Assembly (NCBI GenBank): GCA_937950315.1
Contig: CALFDU010000040.1
Span: forward strand, 1-64,000
Direction of reading: 5' to 3'
Length of the DNA: 64,000 nt
From: an uncultured Saprospiraceae bacterium
GTDB taxonomy: Bacteria > Bacteroidota > Bacteroidia > Chitinophagales > Saprospiraceae
Every line of letters starts with the position of its first letter. The stretch's first letter is position 1. The translations under genes were made by a program, and so were the position numbers. Shown one piece after another: positions 1 through 7,841 of the stretch. Under the pieces are notes generated by a model. The model was not told where the DNA came from. It was given only the letters and a program-made list of their open reading frames with translations, and searched no databases.

Positions 1-450
1 AGACATTCAAGAGAAGGAACCGCTTTAGCGGGCTAGCAGGATGCCATACAATATTAAGATTTAGACTGACCGATTTTTTGCTACGCAAAAATGAATGTCT
101 GGGAGACATTCAAGAGAAGGAACCGCTTTAGCGGGCTAGCAGGATGCCATACAATATTAAGAATTAGACTGACCGATTTTTTGCTACGCAAAAATGAATG
201 TCTGGGAGACATTCAAGAGAAGGAACCGCTTTAGCGGGCTAGCAGCGTGCCATACATTATTAAGTTTTAGACTGACCGATTTTTTGCTACGCAAAAATGA
301 ATGTCCGGGGGACATTCAAGAGAAGGAACCGCTTTAGCGGGCTAGCAGATGCCATACAATATTAAGATTTAGACTGACCGATTTTTTGCTACGCAAAAAT
401 GAATGTCTGGTAGACATTCAAGAGAAGGAACCGCTTTAGCGGGCTAGCAG
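1..450. repeat. Tandem array of ~103-bp hairpin-rich repeats (4.4 copies visible)
   Basis: Copies start at 1, 104, 207, 310 and 412 (the last partial, ending near 450), so the period is 103, 103, 103 and 102 bases. The array probably continues left of the window. Each unit holds three inverted repeats: CCGC-TTTA-GCGG, TTTTTGC-TAC-GCAAAAA, and a hairpin across each unit junction (GAATGTCT-GGG-AGACATTC). Differences between copies lie mainly in the middle stretch outside these arms. At the junction of copies 3 and 4 both arms change together (GAATGTCC with GGACATTC). There is no open frame across it and no unique spacers, so it is not a CRISPR array. Function is unknown; a structured RNA, a REP/BIME-like element or a protein-binding array are all possible. 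Confidence 0.95.
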
Positions 451-542
451 ATTACCAAATCAATAGATTACTAATAGACCTACAAATAATATGTCAATAA
501 ACACCAATTTCAACTACATAAGATAAAGTAGCAACTTGGATA

Positions 543-1343
543 GTGTCTTCCTTCATTTCAAAACCAAACTATTCTGTAAATTGCATTGTGAATACATCAC
601 ATACATACAATGGCACTATCTATTTAGCTTCTGACTTTCATTTAGGAATGGATGGTAAATTGAGTTCTATAGATAGAGAAATCTTGATCTGTCAATGGTT
701 GTGTTCAATTAAAGAAGATGCAGCAGCAATCATTTTAGTAGGCGATATTTTCGATTATTGGTTTGAATACAAGCAGGTAATTCCAAGGGGATTTTCTCGA
801 TTTTGGTCAGCAATACGAGAACTTAGAGATGCTGATGTTCCCATTATATTTTTTAGAGGAAACCATGATATGTGGATGTTTGATTATGCTACCAAGGAAT
901 ACGGAATTCCAATATTTTCGGAACCTCAGACTTTTACTTTAAACGGAAAGAAAGTCCTAATCCATCATGGTGACGGTTTAGGGCCAGGTGACTATGGATA
1001 CAAATTCGTTAAGTTATTCACGAATAATAAACTATGTCAATGGTTATTCGCAAGACTTCATCCCAATTTTGCTCTAGGAATCATGAAATTTTTCTCAGGG
1101 ACAAGTCGATCTTTTGATAAAGAGATTACATTTGACGAAAGTAAAGAGAGACTAATACAGTTCTGTGAAGAAATGTTAAAGAGTAAGAATTACGATTATA
1201 TGATATTCGGTCACAGGCATCTGGTGATTGATTATGTTTTATCCAACCAAAAATCGAGATATATTAATATCGGTGACTGGCTAAATGATTCTAGTTATCT
1301 TATCTTAGAAGAAGACAATTATAAACTTAAGAAATATGTATAA
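543..1343 (+). CDS. lpxH: UDP-2,3-diacylglucosamine diphosphatase (LpxH-type metallophosphoesterase)
   Basis: Predicted to hydrolyse UDP-2,3-diacylglucosamine to lipid X in lipid A synthesis, at the inner face of the cytoplasmic membrane. The calcineurin-type metal ligands are in order: SDFHLG (about residues 30-35), GDIFDYWFEY, GNHDMW, HHGDG and, near the C terminus, GHRH. The length of 266 residues is usual for the Bacteroidota family. The start is uncertain: a GTG at 543 is used here, and an in-frame GTG at 588 would leave a short N-terminal strand before the first motif. No ATG precedes SDFHLG. The stop overlaps the next gene by 8 nt, so the two are probably cotranscribed. Confidence 0.85.
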   Translation: MSSFISKPNYSVNCIVNTSHTYNGTIYLASDFHLGMDGKLSSIDREILICQWLCSIKEDAAAIILVGDIFDYWFEYKQVIPRGFSRFWSAIRELRDADVPIIFFRGNHDMWMFDYATKEYGIPIFSEPQTFTLNGKKVLIHHGDGLGPGDYGYKFVKLFTNNKLCQWLFARLHPNFALGIMKFFSGTSRSFDKEITFDESKERLIQFCEEMLKSKNYDYMIFGHRHLVIDYVLSNQKSRYINIGDWLNDSSYLILEEDNYKLKKYV

Positions 1344-2253
1344 AGTAATATTGTTGATGATCGTTGGTTCTGTTATATTTTCTTGTAACAAGAAAATAAA
1401 TGATGAAACAATCATCAAAAATTCTCCAATGGAGGATAAAGAAATGACGGACAAGGAAATTGAATCAAAAGAAAAAGAAACTATTAATGAAGTTGTAGAT
1501 GCTAAGAATGAAGAAGGGTCAGAAATAGTTTTGTCTCCGTTCACAAATCTTGAATTGGATATTTTTGGAAATAAATATATTTACTCGGATATAGAATTGA
1601 TTAAGTTAGATTCTAATAATGATACACTCGCTGTATTCAATACGAGAAACACATCGGGCATTTCTTCAGTTTCAGTCACCAATCCCAACAAGTTGGTAGT
1701 TTATTCTAGAGATAATCAATTGACTTGGACGTTGGATTCTACCCTGTCGATCATAGAAGAAAAGAGAATTGATTTGCCACAATTGGGGGAGATTGGTTTT
1801 GTTACGAGATTGGAAGGAGATGATGTCTTGTACTATAGTCGTTCTGCAAAGAAATTTTTCAGAACCAACAGCAATAACAACAAAGTCCTTGAGTCAGATG
1901 TGCAATGGGATATGGAAAGCGAGATAAGAGATATTGTTGAATCGCAAGATTTGTTCATTGTGAGAAATGAAGAGAATCAGGTGTATCTATTTGATAGCTT
2001 TGGAAATCTGATAAAAGAGGTTAAAATCAAAATGAATGATGGGCCAGTTGATTTTCAAAACAACTACATCTACCAGATAGAGGGTAACCAACTTAGGTAC
2101 CTGGATCTTAAAGATCCTACTGCAGAATTCAAAGAATATAAATTATCAGCAGGACTACAGAATGTCAGTGATTTTAAAATGGCTAGACAAAAGATTTATA
2201 CCCTTTCAAATGGAAAGGTGAAAGAACAAAAAATAATGATCGTAAATTACTAG
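1336..2253 (+). CDS. Predicted lipoprotein, hypothetical, downstream of lpxH
   Basis: A 305-residue protein with a lipoprotein signal peptide: a short hydrophobic stretch ending VIFSC, with the likely lipidated Cys at residue 17. A Lys/Glu-rich low-complexity linker follows (about residues 18-60). The rest is rich in short beta-strand-like segments with repeated Asn/Asp turns, suggesting a small beta-propeller, but no catalytic motif was recognised. It overlaps lpxH by 8 nt and ends 4 nt before the convergent frr stop. The pairing with lpxH hints at an envelope role, which is inference only. Confidence 0.75.
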   Translation: MYKVILLMIVGSVIFSCNKKINDETIIKNSPMEDKEMTDKEIESKEKETINEVVDAKNEEGSEIVLSPFTNLELDIFGNKYIYSDIELIKLDSNNDTLAVFNTRNTSGISSVSVTNPNKLVVYSRDNQLTWTLDSTLSIIEEKRIDLPQLGEIGFVTRLEGDDVLYYSRSAKKFFRTNSNNNKVLESDVQWDMESEIRDIVESQDLFIVRNEENQVYLFDSFGNLIKEVKIKMNDGPVDFQNNYIYQIEGNQLRYLDLKDPTAEFKEYKLSAGLQNVSDFKMARQKIYTLSNGKVKEQKIMIVNY

Positions 2254-2257
2254 TGAA

Positions 2258-2821
2258 TCAGACTGTAAGAATGTCTTTTTCTTTGGCAGCAAAAAGATCG
2301 TCAATGTTTTTAATATAGTTCTTTACGATACCTTCAAGTTCAGATTCTTTTTTCTTACCTGCATCTTCAGGGTATCCATCTTTGACTTCTTTTTTGATGA
2401 AGCTCATCCATTTTTGTCTTTCATTTCTGATAGACACTTTTGCATTTTCTCCTTCAGATTTTGCTTGCTTAACGAGGTCTTTTCTTCTATCCTCTGTTAA
2501 TGGTGGAATGATGATCCTTACAAATTCTCCATCGTTCATAGGAGTAAGCCCAAGGTTGGCTCCGAAAATAGCTTGCTCAATAGGTGCTAGCATTGATTTT
2601 TCCCACGGCTGTATACTCAGCGTTTTAGAATCTGGAGTATTGATATTTGCTACTTGACTCAAGGCGGTAGGCGTACCATAATAATCAACCATAATACCAT
2701 CAAGCATCGAAACTGATGCTTTACCAGCTCTAATTTTCACTAGTTCTTCTTTAAAGTGAGCGATCACTTTTTTAAAGTTTGCTTCTGCTACGTTTCCTAA
2801 GGTTGAAATATCCATTTCCAT
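2258..2821 (-). CDS. frr: Ribosome recycling factor
   Basis: RRF splits post-termination 70S ribosomes together with EF-G. The 187-residue product matches the usual ~185. Typical features are the three-helix bundle segment with IRAGKAS near residue 34, the DYYG-TP-L motif, and the C-terminal ED-RK-LVK helix. An upstream in-frame ATG at 2881 would add 20 residues unlike any RRF N terminus and lies upstream of the promoter, so the start at 2821 was chosen. It is convergent with the lipoprotein gene to its left. Confidence 0.95.
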   Translation of the reverse strand: MEMDISTLGNVAEANFKKVIAHFKEELVKIRAGKASVSMLDGIMVDYYGTPTALSQVANINTPDSKTLSIQPWEKSMLAPIEQAIFGANLGLTPMNDGEFVRIIIPPLTEDRRKDLVKQAKSEGENAKVSIRNERQKWMSFIKKEVKDGYPEDAGKKKESELEGIVKNYIKNIDDLFAAKEKDILTV

Positions 2822-2838
2822 GTTATAATTCTTTGAGT

Positions 2839-2867
2839 CAAATATAAAAAAATAGTGCGTTTCCAAA
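2839..2867 (-). promoter_or_regulatory. Bacteroidota-type promoter of frr
   Basis: Read on the minus strand there is TTTG, a 17-base spacer, then TATATTTG (complement of 2839-2846), which fits the -33/-7 consensus TTTG-N17-23-TAnnTTTG. The predicted transcript starts about 14 nt upstream of the frr ATG. The promoter sits inside the terminator hairpin and T-run of the upstream peptidase gene. Confidence 0.6.
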
Positions 2868-2896
2868 AGATGCTTAACCATCGGAAACGCACTATT
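2847..2896 (-). terminator. Hairpin terminator after the Zn metallopeptidase gene
   Basis: Perfect 14-base inverted repeat, AATAGTGCGTTTCC (2851-2864) and GGAAACGCACTATT (2883-2896). The 18-base loop itself can form a 4-bp inner stem (GATG/CATC). On the minus strand the stem runs into a T-run, as in an intrinsic terminator. It lies 26 nt after the peptidase stop. Confidence 0.75.
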
Positions 2897-2921
2897 ACTA
2901 TAAATTTAGTTAAAATAAGTT

Positions 2922-3602
2922 CTAGTCTTGTCCTAAAAATTGAAGTAGGAAGTACAAAAATACTGTAAGTGAAGCCAATGCTTGCGTTACATATGTCATC
3001 GCTGCCCACCATAGAGCGTCCTTGGCTCCGTCATAATTTGTTCCTATGGTAGTCCCTGATTCATCAAGCCATACCAATGCTCTTCTACTTGCGTCAAATT
3101 CAACAGGAAGTGTAACCAAACTAAATAAAGCGGTCAAACCAAATGTTGCGCATAAAATCATCATGATGTATGGCCCTCCGAATGAAGCTCCGAATCCTAC
3201 CATAGCAGCCATAAATAAAAACTGTTGCACTCTTCCTGAAATATTTACTACAGGTACCAACTTGGATCTAAGTGTCAACATACTGTATGCTTCTGCATGC
3301 TGTACAGCGTGACCACATTCATGAGCTGCAACAGCTGCTGCAGATACATGTCTGCCGTTATATACGTCTGGACTTAATGATACGGTTTTTGTCAAAGGGT
3401 TATAATGGTCAGTCAATGTACCTTGCCCTTGAACAATTTTTACATCATGTATGCCCCAGTAATCAAGCATGTTCTTAGCAACCTCTGCACCAGAATGGCT
3501 CGTTTGCATTTGGCTGTAGTGCTTAAATTTACTTTTTAATCTTCCGCTAACAAGGGATCCAATCAAGGAAAACACCCCTATTATTACAAAATAAATCATC
3601 AT
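2922..3602 (-). CDS. Membrane neutral zinc metallopeptidase (YugP-type)
   Basis: A 226-residue membrane protein with an N-terminal transmembrane segment (residues 2-20), a zinc-binding HECGH motif at about residues 94-98, and two or three further hydrophobic segments in the C-terminal half. This matches the Zn_peptidase_2 (YugP) family; its physiological substrate is unknown. Two adjacent ATG codons can start it (3602 or 3599). It lies between serS and frr on the same strand and is separated from frr by a strong terminator. Confidence 0.85.
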   Translation of the reverse strand: MMIYFVIIGVFSLIGSLVSGRLKSKFKHYSQMQTSHSGAEVAKNMLDYWGIHDVKIVQGQGTLTDHYNPLTKTVSLSPDVYNGRHVSAAAVAAHECGHAVQHAEAYSMLTLRSKLVPVVNISGRVQQFLFMAAMVGFGASFGGPYIMMILCATFGLTALFSLVTLPVEFDASRRALVWLDESGTTIGTNYDGAKDALWWAAMTYVTQALASLTVFLYFLLQFLGQD

Positions 3603-3623
3603 ATTTTTTAGTGTTTTATGTCT

Positions 3624-4904
3624 TTAATCAATGAGATCAAACTTGGTGTATGGAACCAAAGCCGCTGGAATTTTAATACCATTTTCTGTTTGATGATTCT
3701 CCAACAAAGAAGCGATGATTCTAGCGAGAGCAAGTGCACTTCCGTTTAGGGTATGTGCTAGCTGTGTCTTGCCATTTTCGTCCTTGTATCTGCACTTAAG
3801 CCTGTTGCTCTGAAAAGTCTCAAAGTTAGAAACAGAGCTTACTTCAAGCCATTTTTGCTGTGCAGCAGAGAATACTTCAAAGTCGTAAGTCAAAGCGGAT
3901 GTGAATCCAATATCTCCACCACATAAACGTAATATTCTGTATGGGAGTTCCAGTTTGGTGAGAATTCCTTCCACATGCTTGACCATTTCCTCCAAAACGG
4001 CATAAGAATCCTCCGGTTTACGGATTTGGACAATTTCTACCTTGTCAAATTGGTGTACTCGGTTCAGCCCTTTTACATCTGATCCATAGCTTCCTGCCTC
4101 TCTTCGGAAACACGGCGTATATCCAGTAAGCTTGATAGGAAAGTCCTGGTCTTTAAGGATTACGTTTCTATATATATTGGTAATTGGTACTTCAGCGGTT
4201 GGGATCAGGTAAAGGTCATCTTTGGTCACATAATACATTTGACCTTCTTTATCAGGCAATTGTCCTGTCCCTCTTGCAGAATCTTCATTCACCAATAAGG
4301 GAGGAATGATTTCTTCATAACCAGCTGCATGCGCTTCATCCAAAAAGAAATTGATTAGAGCTCTTTCCAGTCTTGCACCTTTGCCTCTGAATAAAGGAAA
4401 TCCAGCACCTGTTACCTTAACACCTAGCTCAAAATCAATCAAATTGTATTTCTTGGCTAAGTCCCAATGGGGTAGTGCTCCTTCCGGCAAGGTAGGAAAT
4501 GCCTCAGTCCAATCCTTGGTTACTTCATTGTCTTCATCGGTATTTCCACTAGGAACAGATGGATGTGTGATATTTGGAACAGACAGAAGCAATTCTGTCA
4601 ATTGTGTATTAACCTTTTGCATCGATTCTTCAGCAACTTTTATGGTCGCTTTAAGATCAGCAACTTGAGTTTTCTTAGCCTCAGCTTGATCTTTTTCTCC
4701 ATTTTTCATCAACATTCCGATCTCCTTGCTGGCTTTATTGACCAAGGATAGGTTACTGTCATTGTCAGTTTGAAGTTTTTTACGTTGATCATCAAGGCTT
4801 AAGATCTCATCGAGAACTCCTAGATTCTCTTCTTTCCAATTACGTTTCAATAGACTGGCCTTCACCTTATCTATATCTTCTCTTATCTGTTTGACTAATA
4901 GCAT
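3624..4904 (-). CDS. serS: Seryl-tRNA synthetase
   Basis: Charges tRNA-Ser with serine in the cytoplasm. At 426 residues it is full length for this class II synthetase. The N-terminal ~110 residues form the tRNA-binding antiparallel coiled coil. Motif 2 is seen as CFRREAGSYG and motif 3 as the LNGSALALAR region near the C terminus. On the minus strand a TACCTTTG box (complement of 4942-4949) lies 37 nt upstream of the ATG and is a likely -7 element; no clear -33 partner was found. Divergent from rho. Confidence 0.97.
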   Translation of the reverse strand: MLLVKQIREDIDKVKASLLKRNWKEENLGVLDEILSLDDQRKKLQTDNDSNLSLVNKASKEIGMLMKNGEKDQAEAKKTQVADLKATIKVAEESMQKVNTQLTELLLSVPNITHPSVPSGNTDEDNEVTKDWTEAFPTLPEGALPHWDLAKKYNLIDFELGVKVTGAGFPLFRGKGARLERALINFFLDEAHAAGYEEIIPPLLVNEDSARGTGQLPDKEGQMYYVTKDDLYLIPTAEVPITNIYRNVILKDQDFPIKLTGYTPCFRREAGSYGSDVKGLNRVHQFDKVEIVQIRKPEDSYAVLEEMVKHVEGILTKLELPYRILRLCGGDIGFTSALTYDFEVFSAAQQKWLEVSSVSNFETFQSNRLKCRYKDENGKTQLAHTLNGSALALARIIASLLENHQTENGIKIPAALVPYTKFDLID

Positions 4905-5092
4905 TAAAATATAGTTATATATCTGAATTAATATCTGAATACAAAGGTATCATTTTGTTTTTCAATTTATTTAGCATTATATTTGCGATACAATCAATTA
5001 TGGAGGCTATATCGCTAGCTCTAGTAGATTTTACACATTTCTCCTTCCATATTTTCATATTTCACTTATTGATAATTTGTTAAGACACAATT

Positions 5093-6757
5093 ATGTTTGA
5101 TATTTTGCAGCTGAACGAGATGCTCATGCCTGAACTCAAAGATTTGGCAGAAAGCATAGGCCTAAAAAAGTATAAAAGTTTAGCTAAACAGGACTTGATT
5201 TATAGAATTTTGGATCAACAAGCTATCAACGGCAAGACCGCTGATGAAGGTGAAAAGAAAGAAGAAAAAACAGGAACAGATAGACCGGTCAAGCCGGCTA
5301 GAAAGACTAGAGCTAAATCCACTTCTAAAGCTGCATCGAGAACGTTAAAGAAAGAAGATGCTGAAATAGTTAAGGATGTTACTCCTGAGCCAGAAGAAGT
5401 CGAAGCTGCTGAGCCCAAAAAGGCAAAAGCAAAACCAGCTGCGAAAGCAGCTCCAAAAGCAGCTCCAAAAGCAGCTCCAACACCAAGAGAGAATAAGAAG
5501 CAAGAGAATACGAGAAATAAGAGAGAGGATGCTAGTAGACCCAATCCTAGAGAGAATAACAATAGAAATAAAAACAATCAGAAAGATAGAAAACCAAAGG
5601 AGCAAGTTGATCCTAAGTTTAAGTTTTCTGTAGACGTAGATGGAATCATCGAAGGAAATGGTATTCTTGAAATGATGTCTGATGGATATGGTTTCTTGAG
5701 GTCTTCTGATTACAACTACTTATCTAGTCCAGATGATATCTACGTTTCTCCTTCTCAAATCAAATTATTTGGATTGAAGACGGGAGACAGTGTACAAGGT
5801 GCAATCAGACCTCCGAAAGAGGGTGAAAAGTATTTTGCGCTGTTGAAAGTGTCTGTTATCAATGGATTGTCTCCAGAGCAGATTAGAGAAAGAGTGCCAT
5901 TTGATTACATCACTCCACTATTCCCGGAAGAGAAATTTACATTGACCTCTCATCCAGCAGGCAAGGACTATGGCAATAGATTGATTGATTTATTTGCACC
6001 TATCGGTAAGGGACAAAGAGGGTTGATTGTAGCACAGCCAAAAACAGGTAAGACTTTCTTATTGAAAGACATTGCCAATGCGATTGCTAAAAATCACCCA
6101 GAATGCTATATGATGGTTCTTTTGATCGATGAAAGACCAGAAGAGGTAACAGATATGCAGCGTTCAGTAAATGCAGAAGTTATTGCATCTACATTTGATA
6201 TGCCTGCAGATAACCATGTAAGAGTAGCCAATATCGTTATAGAGAAGGCTAAGAGAATGACTGAATCAGGTCACGATGTGATCATATTGCTCGATTCAAT
6301 TACAAGATTGGCTAGAGCTTATAATACGGTAGCACCTTCGTCTGGTAAAGTATTATCGGGTGGTGTTGAAGCCAATGCACTTCAAAAGCCTAAAAAATTC
6401 TTTGGAGCGGCAAGAAATATAGAAAATGGTGGTTCTTTGACAATTCTGGCAACAGCCTTGACAGACACTGGATCGAAGATGGATGAGGTAATCTTTGAGG
6501 AATTCAAAGGAACAGGTAATATGGAGCTTCAATTGGACAGAACTTTGGCCAATAAGCGTATGTATCCAGCGATTGACTTCACCAGATCAAGTACGAGAAG
6601 AGAAGAATTGTTGATGGATGAGGCAACTTTAAAGAGAATGTTTGTACTTAGAAAGCACCTGGCAGACATGAAACCGGATGAAGCATATGACTTTTTGAGG
6701 AAGCATATGGTAGGAACTAGCAGTAATGATGAATTTATCGTCTCAATGAATGGATAA
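5093..6757 (+). CDS. rho: Transcription termination factor Rho with a long basic insertion
   Basis: Hexameric RNA helicase that ends transcription. The Rho_N SAP-like domain is at about residues 1-45. It is followed by a disordered Lys/Ala/Glu-rich insert (about residues 45-180) with an AAPK repeat and Arg/Asn-rich tracts. Then come the cold-shock-like RNA-binding domain and the ATPase core, with Walker A QPKTGKT near 315-321 and Walker B-type ILLDSITR near 400. The length of 554 exceeds the ~420 of E. coli because of the insert, as is common in Bacteroidota and Actinobacteria. Monocistronic by position, divergent from serS. Confidence 0.97.
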   Translation: MFDILQLNEMLMPELKDLAESIGLKKYKSLAKQDLIYRILDQQAINGKTADEGEKKEEKTGTDRPVKPARKTRAKSTSKAASRTLKKEDAEIVKDVTPEPEEVEAAEPKKAKAKPAAKAAPKAAPKAAPTPRENKKQENTRNKREDASRPNPRENNNRNKNNQKDRKPKEQVDPKFKFSVDVDGIIEGNGILEMMSDGYGFLRSSDYNYLSSPDDIYVSPSQIKLFGLKTGDSVQGAIRPPKEGEKYFALLKVSVINGLSPEQIRERVPFDYITPLFPEEKFTLTSHPAGKDYGNRLIDLFAPIGKGQRGLIVAQPKTGKTFLLKDIANAIAKNHPECYMMVLLIDERPEEVTDMQRSVNAEVIASTFDMPADNHVRVANIVIEKAKRMTESGHDVIILLDSITRLARAYNTVAPSSGKVLSGGVEANALQKPKKFFGAARNIENGGSLTILATALTDTGSKMDEVIFEEFKGTGNMELQLDRTLANKRMYPAIDFTRSSTRREELLMDEATLKRMFVLRKHLADMKPDEAYDFLRKHMVGTSSNDEFIVSMNG

Positions 6758-6761
6758 ATTG

Positions 6762-6792
6762 TTGGATTATTAAGCAATTTGACTTATTTTTG
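6762..6792 (+). promoter_or_regulatory. Promoter of rpmH-rnpA
   Basis: TTG at 6762-6764, a 20-base spacer, and TATTTTTG at 6785-6792 fit the Bacteroidota -33/-7 consensus. The predicted leader to the rpmH ATG is about 37 nt. Confidence 0.6.
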
Positions 6793-6833
6793 CAGACCTT
6801 TAGAACTACTGAGGACAAAATAAAAAGAATACG

Positions 6834-6989
6834 ATGAAAAGGACGTTTCAACCTTCTAATAGAAAGAGAAAAAATAAACACGGATTTAGAGCTAGAATGG
6901 CTTCTAAAAACGGAAGGAAGGTATTGGCTAGAAGAAGAGCCAAAGGAAGACACAAACTCACAGTGTCTGATGAAATGCACGTTAAGTAA
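6834..6989 (+). CDS. rpmH: 50S ribosomal protein L34
   Basis: A 51-codon gene. The product begins [19 protein letters not shown] and continues through the typical [19 protein letters not shown] core, with a C-terminal extension of about seven residues. It is highly basic and lies directly upstream of rnpA, the conserved gene order. Confidence 0.97.
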   Translation: MKRTFQPSNRKRKNKHGFRARMASKNGRKVLARRRAKGRHKLTVSDEMHVK

Positions 6990-7020
6990 GCATTTCCTTA
7001 ATTTCCTATAATATAATTAC

Positions 7021-7407
7021 ATGTTGAAAGCTACTCTGTCCCCAGAAGAGAGACTCAAGAGTAGAACACGAATCAATTTCTTATTTGATGAGGGAAAGCA
7101 GTTGTTTAGACATCCGCTCAAAGTTTTTTATTTTATTCATGGCCATAATGACTCTCACCTAAGTGCAAGCCTGAAAATGGGCGTTACTGTTCCTAAATCA
7201 CTCTATAAAAGAGCCGTTGATAGAAACAGGCTCAAACGTAAAATCAGAGAATCTTATAGATTGCATAAATCGGTATTCCTAGCAGATCATCCAGATATTA
7301 ATAAATCTGTTGATTGGTTTTTCATTTATATTGATAGAAAAGGCAACGAAGAGAAGATTGACCAGGCAATCAAACAATTATTTTCTGATCTCGAGAAATT
7401 GATCTAA
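7021..7407 (+). CDS. rnpA: Ribonuclease P protein component
   Basis: Protein subunit that assists the RNase P ribozyme in 5' processing of pre-tRNA. It has 128 residues, with the diagnostic RNR motif in RNRLKRKIRESYRLH at about residues 67-81. It follows rpmH by 31 nt in the usual order, and is convergent with aroQ, with 1 nt between the stop codons. Confidence 0.95.
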   Translation: MLKATLSPEERLKSRTRINFLFDEGKQLFRHPLKVFYFIHGHNDSHLSASLKMGVTVPKSLYKRAVDRNRLKRKIRESYRLHKSVFLADHPDINKSVDWFFIYIDRKGNEEKIDQAIKQLFSDLEKLI

Positions 7408-7408
7408 T

Positions 7409-7837
7409 CTATCGATCCTTGAGAATCCATTCTATAGCTTGTTTATAACCATCCATTCCTTGTCCTATGATATGGTGAGCGCAGACTTTCGTCAAATATG
7501 AATGATGTCTGAATGATTCTCGTTCGTAGATGTTGGAAATATGAACTTCAATAACTTGGTTGTCAATAGCAGCAACTGCATCGGCCAAAGCAATAGAAGT
7601 ATGTGTGTATCCACCTGCATTGAGGATTATTGATGCGTTTTCTTTGAAACCCCAATCATGAATCGAATCGATCAATACTCCTTCATGATTGCTTTGTAGA
7701 TAGGCAATATTTGCGGAAGCGAACTGAGACTTTAGATCATCGATATAATCCAACATACTTGTGGACCCGTAAATACCTGGTTCACGCGTACCAACCAAAT
7801 TTAGGTTGGGGCCATTAAGGATCAATATATTTTTCAA
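7409..7837 (-). CDS. aroQ: 3-dehydroquinate dehydratase, type II
   Basis: Third step of the shikimate pathway, 3-dehydroquinate to 3-dehydroshikimate. At 142 residues it is typical of the small dodecameric type II enzyme. Visible motifs are LNGPNLNLVGTREPGIYG (catalytic Tyr at about 23), QSNHEG, ILNAGGYTH and EVHISN with the catalytic His. The start lies 4 nt after the recQ stop, so the two are likely one transcript. Confidence 0.96.
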   Translation of the reverse strand: MKNILILNGPNLNLVGTREPGIYGSTSMLDYIDDLKSQFASANIAYLQSNHEGVLIDSIHDWGFKENASIILNAGGYTHTSIALADAVAAIDNQVIEVHISNIYERESFRHHSYLTKVCAHHIIGQGMDGYKQAIEWILKDR

Positions 7838-7841
7838 TAGA

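Noticed and set aside
1-450. Possible CRISPR array
   Set aside because: The whole 103-base period is repeated with no unique spacers, and no cas gene is in the window.
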